A stretch of 64,000 nucleotides of DNA, taken from assembly GCF_030814215.1 (NCBI RefSeq), contig NZ_JAUSUT010000001.1, positions 4,650,001 through 4,714,000 of the forward strand. Direction: 5' to 3'. The stretch is from Amycolatopsis thermophila. Its GTDB lineage: Bacteria; Actinomycetota; Actinomycetes; Mycobacteriales; Pseudonocardiaceae. Position numbers and translations under genes: made by a program. This document shows, piece after piece, positions 8,269-16,958 of the stretch (its first letter is position 1; each line of letters starts with the position of its first letter). Under the pieces are notes generated by a model. That model made no database searches and had not been told where the DNA came from. It was given only the letters and a program-made list of their open reading frames with translations.

Positions 8269-9015
8269 GTGCGAAAGCGGATTCTGATCACGGGCGCCAG
8301 CGCCGGGCTCGGCGAGGAGATGGCGCGCCAGTTCGCGGCGCTGGGCCGGGACCTCGCGCTGTGCGCCCGGCGCGTCGACCGCCTGGAGGCCCTGCGCGAC
8401 GAACTGACGTCGGCGCATTCCGGTGTCGCAGTGGCGGTTCGCGGTCTGGACGTCACCGATCACGACGCGGTGTTCCGGGTTTTCCGTGAACTGCGCGACG
8501 AACTGGGCGGGCTGGACCGGATCGTCGTCAACGCCGGATCGGGCAAGGGGCAGCCGCTCGGGACCGGATATTTCGCCGCGAACAAGCAGACGGCGGAAAC
8601 GAACTTCGTCGCCGCACTGGCCCAGTGCGAGGCCGCGATGGAGATCTTCCGCGAGCAGGGCGCCGGGCACCTGGTGGTGATCTCGTCGATGAGCGCGATG
8701 CGCGGGCTGCCGCGCAACCTGACGACCTACGCGGCCAGCAAGGCCGGAGTGGCGGCGCTCGCCGAGGGCATCCGCGCGGACACCCTCGGCACGGGCATCA
8801 AGGTGACGACGGTGTTCCCCGGCTACATCCGCAGCGAGATGAACGCGCGGGTGGCGAAGACGCCCCTGCTGGTCGACACGAGGCCCGGCGTGCGCTCGAT
8901 GGTGAAGGCCATCGAGCGCGAACGCACGCAGGCCTACACGCCGGCCTGGCCATGGACGCCGCTCAGCCTGGCCATGCGGCACCTGCCACTCCGCTGGGTC
9001 GCGAAGTTCTCCTGA
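8269..9015 (+). CDS. Short-chain dehydrogenase/reductase
   Basis: 248 residues. The N-terminus has the cofactor motif LITGASAGLGEEMARQF (TGxxxGxG), then NAGS. The active site is ISSMSAMRG with YAASKAGVAALAEGI (Tyr-x-x-x-Lys), followed by FPGYIRSEMN. An Arg after the glycine motif region (CARRVDRLE) suggests NADP(H) preference. The basic C-terminus (PLSLAMRHLPLRWVAKFS) resembles the ends of the SDR group related to fatty-acyl or keto reductases. The start is GTG 8269; a TTG at 8260 is an alternative. It stands alone, 94 bases after the esterase. Confidence 0.88.
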   Translation: MRKRILITGASAGLGEEMARQFAALGRDLALCARRVDRLEALRDELTSAHSGVAVAVRGLDVTDHDAVFRVFRELRDELGGLDRIVVNAGSGKGQPLGTGYFAANKQTAETNFVAALAQCEAAMEIFREQGAGHLVVISSMSAMRGLPRNLTTYAASKAGVAALAEGIRADTLGTGIKVTTVFPGYIRSEMNARVAKTPLLVDTRPGVRSMVKAIERERTQAYTPAWPWTPLSLAMRHLPLRWVAKFS

Positions 9016-9179
9016 CCGGGGCGCGCCGGCGCCGTACCCGTGGATCCTTGAGGCCGCGCCCCACCCGGCGGGTATCACACCCGGGCGTCGGCCGGGTCGC
9101 GTCACCCGGTGCGGAGCCGCCCGGGCTGAGCGCGCGCCGCCGGCACCGCAAGGAGCATCGGTGGGCACTGGTCACCGCG

Positions 9180-10150
9180 TCAGGACCGGCTCCGGCCGCA
9201 GCGCCCGTCCCACGATCCGCGTGTCCCCGAGCCACCCGCAGTACCCCTGCCCGTACTGCTCGGCGAACCGGGTTCCGCCGGTCCCGCGCCGCGGTTGGGC
9301 CGCCGGCCGACCGAAGGCCGGCGTGGCCGGGTGCGGCGCGTGAGGCCGTCGCCGTCGCCGGGCAGCGGCTCGTGAAGTCGATCTCGACGGTGAACCGGTC
9401 GGTGTCGCGGGACAGTTCGCGTGTTTCGGCCTCCAGGGCGGTCGGATCGCGCCGCGCCCAGCCGGGGCGAGAAGGTGCCGACGTCGATCACGCCGCGCAC
9501 CAGGTCGAAGGCGCAGTAGCGGAGCATGCCCGCGCCGCCGTAGCAGCGGTCCTGGTGGTTCGTGATGTGCAGGTGAACCGGGTTGCTGTGGTCATCGAGC
9601 AGCGTCGGGCGCCCGGTCGGCCAGTACAGACCGCCCTTGGCGAGGAAGATCGGGTCGAAGCGGCGGATGACCTGGTCTCCGTGGTCGGACAGGGCCGCGC
9701 CGCCGTTGCTCTCGCGGTGGATGAGGTCGTGCGTCGTCAGGATCGCCGGCAGCCCGGGGGGCGCGTCGAGCACGCCGCGCGTCCAGGCGATGCCCTCGTC
9801 GGACCCGCGCCAGTCCAGCGCGAGCAGCAGTCGCCGCCCGCAGGACGTGGAAGCTGTGGTACCCGTCGTGCGAGGCGCCGCCCTAGTGCTGGACCGGGCG
9901 AAAGCGGCGCGGCCCGAACGCCCGCATGGTCGTCGCCGGAGACGCAGGTCTCGCGCAGCGGGTCGCGGTCGGAACCGGGCTCTCGGTACCCGCCGGGACT
10001 GGAGCACGGGCCGCCAGGGCGGGCTGCGCGCCGAGCACGGCCGAAGCCGCGACGGGGGCGCCCAGGCCTCCGGCAACCGGGTCCGGCGAGCGAGAGTCGG
10101 ACTGGGCCGCGCCCAGCCTGGAGCGCACGTCCGACGTCCCGATGTCACCC
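9180..10150 (-). pseudogene. Metallophosphoesterase/LamG-domain protein, degenerate
   Basis: Reading leftwards, homologous pieces occur in different frames. About 10020-10128 reads like a signal (GGLGAPVAASAVLGAQPALAA). About 9838-9882 reads GASHDGYHSFHVLRA. About 9475-9840 reads ALDWRGSDEGIAWTRGVLDA, then ILTTHDLIH...NPVHLHITNHQDRCYGGAGM...FDLVRGVIDVGTFSP. About 9360-9460 reads LEAETRELSRDTDRFTVEID. At 9182-9250 comes GYCGWLGDTRIVGRALRP up to the stop. These pieces match a secreted calcineurin-type phosphoesterase followed by a LamG jelly-roll domain. At least three frame changes and loss of most of the N-terminal metal-binding domain (no GDxxD/GNHD) make it non-functional. Confidence 0.8.
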
Positions 10151-10200
10151 CGCGAAACGGTCGCCCACCTGGGGCGGCACCTGGTCCATCGCCGCGCGGC

Positions 10201-10401
10201 TCAGCCGTCCGTGCCGCGCCCGGTCTTCTCCTGTAGCCGGTCGATGAGCTGCGACGCTTCCGCCTTGGTCAGGTCCTCCGGCAGCTCCTCACCCGCCTCG
10301 CGGGCGAGTGTCTGCAGGTAGGAACGCTGTGGGCCGGTCATCTGCTCCTCGCCCGTGGTCCACTCCCGCGGGTCCTTCTCCGGGTTCTGCGGTCCGGTCA
10401 C
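10201..10401 (-). CDS. DUF3072 small protein
   Basis: 66 residues, highly charged, with the DUF3072 core MTGPQRSYLQTLAREAGEELPEDLTKAEASQLIDRLQ. The core has a helix-loop-helix look comparable to SAP/Rho-N-like modules. The start is GTG at 10399-10401; the internal ATG at residue 21 (start of the core) is an alternative. Function unknown. It lies 55 bases downstream of a GAF-ANTAR gene on the same strand. Confidence 0.82.
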   Translation of the reverse strand: MTGPQNPEKDPREWTTGEEQMTGPQRSYLQTLAREAGEELPEDLTKAEASQLIDRLQEKTGRGTDG

Positions 10402-10456
10402 CCCTGCCTCCGTTCGCCGGTGTGTTCGAAACCGGCTTACCCAGGGCGGGCCCCGC

Positions 10457-11146
10457 TCATGCGCCGGACGCCTCCCGGATCAGCCAGGCCGCGACGTCCC
10501 GCAACTTGACGTTGGCGTGCTGGGACGCCTCGACGAGCATGTCGAACGCCCGGTCGCCGTCGACGTGGTGGCGCTCGACGAGGATGCCCTTGGCCATGCC
10601 GATGGTGTCCCGCGTGTCCAGCGCGTCCACCAGCTGGGCCTGCTTGCGCGACCCGGACAGCGCGACCGCCGCGTGCGCCGCGAACATGCCCGCGACGGTC
10701 TCGGCGTCGTCGTCGAACGCGTCCGTCTTGCCCGAGTACAGGTTCAGCGCGCCGAGCACCGTGCGTTCGGTGTACAGGCGGACCGCCAGCATTGAGACCA
10801 CACCGAGCTCGGTGGCGGCGACGGTGAACTTCGGCCACCGGTCGTCGCGGTTGAGGTCGCCGCTGCGGTACAGGTCGCCCTCGAACGCGGCGTCGGTGCA
10901 CGGCCCCTCGCACAGTTCGTGCTGGACCTGGTCGAGCTTGGCGACCCGTTCGCTGCTCGGCCCGACCGAGCGCACCCGGCCGCGCTCCAGCAGCGTCACG
11001 CCCGCGTCTTCGGCGCCGGGCACCATCGTGATGGCCGCCCGCACCAGGCGGCCCACGGTCTTCGTCACGTCCGGTTCCGGTTCCAGGCGCCGGGCGACCG
11101 CGGCGAAGGCCGTGGCGAGGTCGGCGGTCTCGTCGTGGGCGGTCAT
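10457..11146 (-). CDS. GAF-ANTAR domain regulator (second copy)
   Basis: 229 residues. The GAF domain spans about 20-160 (LVRAAITMVPGAEDAGVTLLERGRV ... LNLYSGKTDAFDDDAETVAGMFAAHAAVAL). The ANTAR domain spans about 170-225 (ALDTRDTIGMAKGILVERHHVDGDRAFDMLVEASQHANVKLRDVAAWLI). The ATG at 11144-11146 with a GAGGGG box is preferred over the upstream open frame. Like the copy at 1383-2123 it is expected to bind RNA hairpins and antiterminate, but the two GAF domains are clearly different in sequence. No obvious target leader is adjacent. Confidence 0.9.
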   Translation of the reverse strand: MTAHDETADLATAFAAVARRLEPEPDVTKTVGRLVRAAITMVPGAEDAGVTLLERGRVRSVGPSSERVAKLDQVQHELCEGPCTDAAFEGDLYRSGDLNRDDRWPKFTVAATELGVVSMLAVRLYTERTVLGALNLYSGKTDAFDDDAETVAGMFAAHAAVALSGSRKQAQLVDALDTRDTIGMAKGILVERHHVDGDRAFDMLVEASQHANVKLRDVAAWLIREASGA

Positions 11147-11182
11147 CCCCTCACTGTCCCCGCGCGAGGACCCCCCGTCCAC

Positions 11183-12904
11183 TCAGGCGCGGATTTCGTT
11201 GAGGTAGTTGTAGATCGTGTAGCGGGTGACCTCGAGCTCGGCCGCGAGGAAGTCGACCGCGTCCTTGATGAGGAAGAACCCGGCCTCGTCCAGCTCGCGC
11301 ACCACCGCCGCCTTGTGCTTCTTCTTCATCAGCCCGACCGGGATCCCGGTCTGCGCCACGGCCCGGTCGACCAGGAACCGCTGCAGGCTGTCCACGTCGG
11401 GCGGGAAGCTCTCCGCCCGCACCTCGGCCGCGGCACCGCGGCTGACCTCGCTGTTCACGCACAGGCAGCCGATCGCCACGCCGTCGGGGTCGCGCAGGAA
11501 GATCGTCGACGACCGGATCGGCCTGCCGTCGGGGCCGTGGGTCTCGTAGTTGGTCAGGTCGTGCGTGGTGCCCCGCCGCACCAGCCCGAGCAGCAGGTCG
11601 GTCATCGGCCCGCCGGGCTCCCGCCCGGTGATGCCGCCCGCGATCGCCACGATCGAGTCCGGCAGCTTGGACAGGTCGTGCAGCACCACCTCGTTGCCCG
11701 GCCCGAGCATGGCGGCCAGCCCGTCCACGGCCGGGACCAGCGCGGACAGCACCGAGCCGGCCGCCTGCGCGGCGGTCCGCGGCCGGGACGGCAGCGGCCG
11801 GGACAGGTGCTCCAGCGCGGTGCGGACGGCCTCGGCGGCCGACGCGGGCGTGGACGCGTGCGGGGACAACCGCACGTGGTCGGTGCGGACGGTCGCCGCG
11901 ATGCCCTCCGCCGCCAGCACCGCCCCGACCCGCTCCGCGGAATGCCCGGGCAGGGCGAACGCGAGGATCCCGGCGCGGCGGTCGACCGCGGAGACGATCT
12001 CCGCGCCCAGCGAGCGCAGCATTTCCTCCAGCTCACCGACCCGGTCGGCGATCCGGGCCTCGATGGCCGCCACCCCGGCCTCCTCGACCAGTTCGAGCGC
12101 CGCCGCGAACGCGCCCGAGGTGACCGGGCTGAGGTTGCTCACCGACCACGACGCGGCGAACTCGGCCGGCGGGTGGATCTCGTCGTCGAACAGGCCCGCG
12201 TCGTGCGCGCCCGTCCAGCCGGACAGCACCGGCCGCATGCGTTCCAGCGCCCGGTCCGACAGCACCGCGAACCCGGTTCCCCAGCCGGCGCGCAGCCACT
12301 TCTGCCCGCCGACGACCAGCACGTCGGCCGCGTCCCACGGCGCGTCGACCACGCCGAAACCCTGGATGCCGTCGACCACGAGCAGGCGGTCGCCGACCGT
12401 CTCCCGCAACGCGGCGAGGTCGGCTCGGTAGCCGGTGCGGAAGTCGACCGCGCTGACCGACACCACCGCGGTGTCCGGCCCCAGCTCCGCGGCGACGGCC
12501 TCCGGCGTGACGTACCCGTCCTCCGGCCGCATCCGGCGCAGCGTGACCCGCCCGGCCTCGTGGGCGCGCGCCCACGGGTAGGTGTTGGCCGGGAACTCGG
12601 CTGCCGACACCAGCACCTCGCCGGGCGGGGCGTTGAACGCGGCCTGGAACAGGCCCTGGCTGGTGTTGGGCAGCAGCACCACGTGATCGGTGTCGGTGCC
12701 GCACAACCGGGCCACCGCGGCCTTCGCGCGGACCTCCTGCCGCATCAGATCGTCCACAGTGGAGGGACCGGCCTTGGCCGAGGAGTTCAGCAGGCGCGCG
12801 GTGGTGTCCACGACCGCGTGCGAGGGCGGGCCGTAGCGGGCGAAGTCCAGGTAGCCCGCGGGCTCGTCGAACTGGAGCAGGTAGCTGGGCGGGATCCTGG
12901 CCAT
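11183..12904 (-). CDS. Class V aminotransferase fused to a YheO/DauR-type PAS-HTH regulator
   Basis: 573 residues. Residues 1-378 form a fold-type I PLP enzyme of the class V (isopenicillin-N epimerase/CsdA-like) group, with the PLP-aspartate in LLVVDGIQGFG (Asp178) and the Schiff-base lysine in GGQKWLRAG (Lys202). Residues about 385-500 are a YheO-like PAS domain (VLHDLSKLPDSIVAIAGGITGR). The C-terminus is the DauR-type HTH (DAVDFLAAELEVTRYTIYNYLNEI). The start overlaps the stop of the ABC ATPase gene by one base, so it is the last gene of an amino-acid uptake operon. The fusion suggests an enzyme that also controls transcription of the operon; that link is inference. Confidence 0.9.
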   Translation of the reverse strand: MARIPPSYLLQFDEPAGYLDFARYGPPSHAVVDTTARLLNSSAKAGPSTVDDLMRQEVRAKAAVARLCGTDTDHVVLLPNTSQGLFQAAFNAPPGEVLVSAAEFPANTYPWARAHEAGRVTLRRMRPEDGYVTPEAVAAELGPDTAVVSVSAVDFRTGYRADLAALRETVGDRLLVVDGIQGFGVVDAPWDAADVLVVGGQKWLRAGWGTGFAVLSDRALERMRPVLSGWTGAHDAGLFDDEIHPPAEFAASWSVSNLSPVTSGAFAAALELVEEAGVAAIEARIADRVGELEEMLRSLGAEIVSAVDRRAGILAFALPGHSAERVGAVLAAEGIAATVRTDHVRLSPHASTPASAAEAVRTALEHLSRPLPSRPRTAAQAAGSVLSALVPAVDGLAAMLGPGNEVVLHDLSKLPDSIVAIAGGITGREPGGPMTDLLLGLVRRGTTHDLTNYETHGPDGRPIRSSTIFLRDPDGVAIGCLCVNSEVSRGAAAEVRAESFPPDVDSLQRFLVDRAVAQTGIPVGLMKKKHKAAVVRELDEAGFFLIKDAVDFLAAELEVTRYTIYNYLNEIRA

Positions 12905-13668
12905 CAGAGGATGCGCGCCAGGAACTGCCGGGTGCGCTCGTGCCGGGGCGCGCCGAGGACCTGCGCGGGCGGCCCGGTCTCGACGACCGCGCCGTCGGCC
13001 ATGAAGACGACCTCGTCGGCCACCTCCCGCGCGAACCCCATCTCGTGTGTCACGACCACCATTGTCATCCCTTCGGCCGCGAGCGAGGTCATCACCTCCA
13101 GGACCTCGCCGACCAGTTCCGGGTCCAGCGCCGAGGTCGGCTCGTCGAACAGCATCAGCTTCGGTTTCATCGCCAGCGCCCGCGCGATCGCGACCCGCTG
13201 CTGCTGGCCGCCGGAGAGCTGGTCGGGGTGGGCGTCCGCGCGGTGGGCGAGACCGACCCGGTCGAGCAGGTCCATCGCCGTCCGGCGGGCTTCGGCCTGG
13301 TCGAGCCCGCGCACCCGCACCGGGCCCTCGGTGACGTTCTGCAGCACGGTCCGGTGCGCGAACAGGTTGAACCGCTGGAACACCATGCCGATGTCCCGGC
13401 GCTGGCGGGCGACCTCCCGCTCGCGCAGCTCGTGCAGCTTCCCGCCGCGCAACCGGAACCCGATCGGCTCACCGTCCACCCACACCTGACCGCCGTCGAT
13501 GGTCTCCAGGTGGTTGACGCAGCGCAGGAACGTGCTCTTGCCCGCACCGGACGGCCCGAGCAGGCACACCACCTGTCCCTTGTGGACCGACAGGTCGATC
13601 CCGCGCAGCACCTCGGTGCCGGCGAAGTGCTTGCGCACGTTGACCGCGCGCAGCAGCGGCTCGGTCAT
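12904..13668 (-). CDS. Polar amino-acid ABC transporter ATP-binding protein
   Basis: 254 residues with all ABC motifs: Walker [12 protein letters not shown]-loop [13 protein letters not shown], signature [15 protein letters not shown], Walker [17 protein letters not shown] and H-loop [10 protein letters not shown]. The [11 protein letters not shown] and [17 protein letters not shown] strings are typical of the PAAT (GlnQ/HisP) subfamily. It energises the permease encoded one base upstream (13670-14581). The order substrate-binding protein, permease, ATPase, aminotransferase-regulator indicates one operon. Confidence 0.95.
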   Translation of the reverse strand: MTEPLLRAVNVRKHFAGTEVLRGIDLSVHKGQVVCLLGPSGAGKSTFLRCVNHLETIDGGQVWVDGEPIGFRLRGGKLHELREREVARQRRDIGMVFQRFNLFAHRTVLQNVTEGPVRVRGLDQAEARRTAMDLLDRVGLAHRADAHPDQLSGGQQQRVAIARALAMKPKLMLFDEPTSALDPELVGEVLEVMTSLAAEGMTMVVVTHEMGFAREVADEVVFMADGAVVETGPPAQVLGAPRHERTRQFLARIL

Positions 13669-13669
13669 G

Positions 13670-14581
13670 TCAGGCCCTCCGCAGCGTCGTCAGCGCCCGG
13701 CCGACCCGCGACCACGGCCGTGCCGCGGGCGTCTCGGACGCGAACGCGCGTTCCAGGTAGTGCTGGCCGATGCTGGCCACGGTGACCACGACCATGTACC
13801 AGATCGCCGCGGCCAGCAGCGTCTCCATCACCAGCAGGTTGTTCGACGAGATGTTGTTGGCCGCGTGGATGAGCTCGGTCACGCCGATCACCGATGCCAT
13901 CGACGTCCCCTTGAGCATGTTGATGAAGTCGTTGCCGGTGGGCGGGATGATCACGCGCATGGCCTGCGGCAGCACGATCCGGCGCAGCGTCGTGGCCGGG
14001 GTCATGCCGATCGACTTCGCCGCCTCGGTCTGCCCGCGGTCCACGCTGTTCAGGCCCGCCCGCACGATCTCGGCCATGTAAGCGCTCTCGTTGAGCGCGA
14101 GCCCGAGCAGGGCGGCGACGAACGCGCTGACGATGACGTTGGTCGGCTCGTGCACCAGGTAGCCGCCGCCGAAGGGCAGCGGGATCGACACGAACTCGAA
14201 CACCAGCGCGAGGTTGAACCAGATCAGGATCTGCAACAGCACGGGCAGGCCGCGGAACAGCCAGATGTAGACCGCGGCCACGACGCGGGCGACGGGGTTG
14301 GCCGAGCGGCGCATCAGCGCGATCACGACACCGATGACGATCGCGGCGGCCTGTGCGATCACGGCGAGCAGCACCGTGTTGAGCAGGCCGACGGCCATCA
14401 CGCGGTACCAGAGGAACTCCGGCACGGTGTCGTAGGCGATCTTCGCCCGGGCCAGCACCACCCCGATCCCGGCCAGCAGCGCCAGGATGACCACCGCCGA
14501 CACCCACCGGCCCCAGTGCCGCAGGCGCACGATGGGAAGCTCGGCCGGTGGCGTGCGGGTGGACAGGTCAGCTTCCGGCAT
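13670..14581 (-). CDS. Polar amino-acid ABC transporter permease
   Basis: 303 residues. A cytoplasmic N-terminus precedes about five or six membrane helices (first about 27-44). The HisM/GlnP-type BPD motif is near residues 180-215 ([42 protein letters not shown]), the EAA loop that docks onto the ATPase. It overlaps the 3' end of the substrate-binding protein gene by 14 bases (14568-14581). The single permease presumably acts as a homodimer. Confidence 0.94.
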   Translation of the reverse strand: MPEADLSTRTPPAELPIVRLRHWGRWVSAVVILALLAGIGVVLARAKIAYDTVPEFLWYRVMAVGLLNTVLLAVIAQAAAIVIGVVIALMRRSANPVARVVAAVYIWLFRGLPVLLQILIWFNLALVFEFVSIPLPFGGGYLVHEPTNVIVSAFVAALLGLALNESAYMAEIVRAGLNSVDRGQTEAAKSIGMTPATTLRRIVLPQAMRVIIPPTGNDFINMLKGTSMASVIGVTELIHAANNISSNNLLVMETLLAAAIWYMVVVTVASIGQHYLERAFASETPAARPWSRVGRALTTLRRA

Positions 14582-15521
14582 TGACGGTCACCTTCGTGAT
14601 CGCGCCCTGCTCGACGCCCCACGCGTCGAGGATCTTGCCGTAGGTGCCGTCGGCGACCAGCGCGGACAGCGCCTTCTCGACCGCGTCGCGCAGCTGCGGG
14701 TTCGCCTTGTTCACACCGATGCCGTACGGGCCGCCGTTGATCGGCTCGCCCGGTACGACCTCGAAGAACTCCCCGTTGCCCGCGTTCTTCGAGACGTAGG
14801 CGGCGGTCGGCAGGTCGTTGAGGATGGCGGCGACGCGGCCGGTGCGCAGCTGGTTCTGGTTCTGCGAGTCGCTGTCGGTGGCCGTCGTGGTGATCGCCGG
14901 CTTGCCCGCCTGCACGCACCGGGTGCTCTGCTCGGCGGCGAAGGTCTGGTGGCTGGTGCCCTGGACGACCGCGACCGTCTTGCCGCACAGCGAATCCGGC
15001 CCGGTGATGCCGTCCGGGTTGCCCTTGCGCACCATGATCGTGATGCCCGAGGTGAAGTAGTCCACGAAGTCGATCTGCGCCTGGCGCGCCTTCGTGTCGT
15101 TCATCCCGGCCATCGTGAGGTCGAGCCGGCCGGACTGCAGGCTCGTGATCAGCGAGCCGAACGCCATGTCCGTGTGGTGCGCGGTGACGCCCAGTTTGGC
15201 CGCGACGGCCTTCGCGATGTCCACCTCGAAGCCGACCGGCGTCTTGCCGTCCGCGGAGTAGAAGTTGTTCGGCGCGGACTGGATGTTCGAGCCGATGTTG
15301 AGGGCGCCGGCCTGCGCGATCTGGGCCGGCAGCGCGGCGGCGAGCTGCGGGTCCTTCGTGACGGCCTGCAGGATCGCCGTGGTGTCGGGCACGTCCGAAC
15401 CGGTCGCGGCGGCGCCCCCGGTGCCCCCGGCTCCGTCGGACCCGCCGCCGCAGGCCGCCGTGAGCAGCAGACAGCCGACGACCAGCGCGCCCCAGCGCGT
15501 CACCCGTGCCCTCGCAGACAT
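14568..15521 (-). CDS. Amino-acid ABC transporter substrate-binding lipoprotein
   Basis: 317 residues. The signal has a lipobox (GCLLLTAAC, Cys24 region) followed by a Gly/Ser-rich linker. The rest is a family 3 solute-binding protein: FYSADGKTPVGFEVDIAKAVAAKLG, then SGRLDLTMAGMNDTKARQAQIDFVDYFTSGITIMV, then KTVAVVQGTSHQ and a C-terminal AYVSKNAGNGEFF...PYGIGVNKANPQLRDAVEKAL. A GAGGAG box sits just upstream of ATG 15519-15521. It is the first gene of the operon, so the tandem repeats at 15562-15596 lie in its promoter region. The amino acid bound cannot be deduced. Confidence 0.93.
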   Translation of the reverse strand: MSARARVTRWGALVVGCLLLTAACGGGSDGAGGTGGAAATGSDVPDTTAILQAVTKDPQLAAALPAQIAQAGALNIGSNIQSAPNNFYSADGKTPVGFEVDIAKAVAAKLGVTAHHTDMAFGSLITSLQSGRLDLTMAGMNDTKARQAQIDFVDYFTSGITIMVRKGNPDGITGPDSLCGKTVAVVQGTSHQTFAAEQSTRCVQAGKPAITTTATDSDSQNQNQLRTGRVAAILNDLPTAAYVSKNAGNGEFFEVVPGEPINGGPYGIGVNKANPQLRDAVEKALSALVADGTYGKILDAWGVEQGAITKVTVNAGS

Positions 15522-15561
15522 CGCATCTCCTCACCCGTTCGAATGATGAGGACGGACGCTA

Positions 15562-15596
15562 CAACTGCTTGTTGAAGACGTCAACTGCCGGTTGAA
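15562..15596. promoter_or_regulatory. Tandem operator-like repeats upstream of the amino-acid ABC operon
   Basis: Two 15-bp direct repeats, CAACTGCTTGTTGAA (15562-15576) and CAACTGCCGGTTGAA (15582-15596), are spaced exactly 20 bp apart, about two helical turns. Each is itself an inverted repeat (CAAC-N5-GTTG). They lie 41-75 bases upstream of the start of the substrate-binding protein gene. A natural candidate ligand is the YheO-type HTH of the last gene in the operon (inference). Confidence 0.7.
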
Positions 15597-15605
15597 ACAT
15601 GCTGG

Positions 15606-16397
15606 TCAAGTGGCGGGGAAGTCGAACTGGTAGCCCTGCCCGACCAGCCAGGGCAGCAGCTCGGCGAGCGCGTCGACGGTCTGCCCCCGCTGGCCGCCGC
15701 CGTCGTGGAGGAGGATCACCGCGCCCGGCTGGACCGCCTGCTCGACCGTCGCCACGATCGCGGGCGCGCCGGGCAGGGTCCAGTCGCGGGAATCGACCGA
15801 CCACCCCAGGGGCGTCATTCCGGCGCGGGACGCGATGGTGGTGATCGTTTCCGACCAGTTGCCGCCGGGCGCGCGAAAATAGGGAACCGCAACGTCGCCG
15901 TCGGCGGCCAGTCGCAGATCCGCCTGGGCGCCGGTGATGTCCGCGGAAATGCGCGCCTCGTTTCGCCGCGCCAGTTGTTCGTCGTGGCTGACCGTGTGGT
16001 CGCACAGCCGCATTCCGCGTCGCACGACCTGCGCCACCAGTTCCGGGTGGCGGCGCACCTGGGTGCCGACCATGCAGAACGTGGCGACCGCGCCGTGCTG
16101 CGCCAGCAGGTCCAGGATCTGCGGCGTGTAGGCCGGATCGGGGCCGTCGTCGAAGGTCAGCGCCACGAACCTGCCCTGCCGTGCCGTGGTCCGGACCGGC
16201 GCGTGGGCCGGCGCGGCGGGCGCTTGCGGGCCGGGCGCCGCCTGAACCGGTTGCGCGGACGGCGGTTGCGATCCGGCGGGTGTGCCCTCGGCGCCGGCCC
16301 AGGACAGGGAAATGATCAACGAAACCGTCACGAGCACAATGGAGATCAGGACCGCCCACCGATAGCAGTACGGCGGGCGCAGCACCTGATAGCGCAT
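15606..16397 (-). CDS. Membrane-anchored polysaccharide deacetylase
   Basis: 263 residues. A membrane anchor (about residues 12-34, YRWAVLISIVLVTVSLIISLSWA) is followed by a Pro/Ala/Gln-rich linker and a NodB (CE4) domain from about residue 76. The catalytic motifs are intact: motif 1 LTFDDGPD (Asp81-Asp85 region), motif 2 H-TVSH, motif 3 RAPGGNW, motif 4 GWSVDSRDW and motif 5 LLHDGGG. It should remove acetyl groups from peptidoglycan or another N-acetylated glycan outside the cell. ATG 16395-16397 is preceded by GGAGGTG, which decides the start. Confidence 0.92.
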   Translation of the reverse strand: MRYQVLRPPYCYRWAVLISIVLVTVSLIISLSWAGAEGTPAGSQPPSAQPVQAAPGPQAPAAPAHAPVRTTARQGRFVALTFDDGPDPAYTPQILDLLAQHGAVATFCMVGTQVRRHPELVAQVVRRGMRLCDHTVSHDEQLARRNEARISADITGAQADLRLAADGDVAVPYFRAPGGNWSETITTIASRAGMTPLGWSVDSRDWTLPGAPAIVATVEQAVQPGAVILLHDGGGQRGQTVDALAELLPWLVGQGYQFDFPAT

Positions 16398-16958
16398 GGG
16401 CACCTCCACGAATCGCGACGTCGCCCGCGCACGATAGAGTGAAAAGTGCCTCGATCGGGGGAATTCCGCGCGTGTCCGAAATGGTTGCCGAGGCGAAGTG
16501 CCGCAGGTGCGGCCAGAGCGCCGGCCTCGTTGTGTCAACGGCGCGCACAGCGTCGCGACTGTCCTGCTCGTCGTTGCCCGGCGTTCGGTCGGGGGTCGTG
16601 TCCGGCGCCGGCTGGAGCGGGGGCCGCGCGGACAACACGGTGAGCAGGGTGAGCACGACGCCGACCGGTCCCGCCGCGAACTGCGGGAGGGGCTGGGTTC
16701 TCAGGGGCGTCCCGTGCGCGGCGGTGCCGGTCATGTCGAGCTCCGACAGTGGGAGCGGCAGGGCGGGGTGTACGGCGAGTGCGGACGGCCGGACGCGGGG
16801 TGGCGCCCGGGATGCGGGCTGGATGCTGGGAGCGAGGCCGGACGCGGGGTGGCGCTGGTGCCAGGTTCGGCGGTCGCTTCGGGCACCCGGACAGGGCCGG
16901 CGCACGCAGGTCGTGATCGGACAGTCACGGTGCGCCTTTTCGTCAAGGACGCTTCCTC
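16398..16958. other. Intergenic region without a supported gene
   Basis: 561 bases between two genes on the minus strand. Several short frames exist on both strands. One on the plus strand near 16472 starts VSEMVAEAKCRRCGQ and has a single CxxC; one on the minus strand near 16733 has a possible membrane stretch. None has a full domain or good coding context. It holds the promoter of the deacetylase gene and possibly decayed sequence. Confidence 0.4.

Noticed and set aside
10919-13489. Open frame of about 856 codons on the plus strand
   Set aside because: Antisense of the GAF-ANTAR, aminotransferase-regulator and ABC ATPase genes, all of which carry intact motifs.
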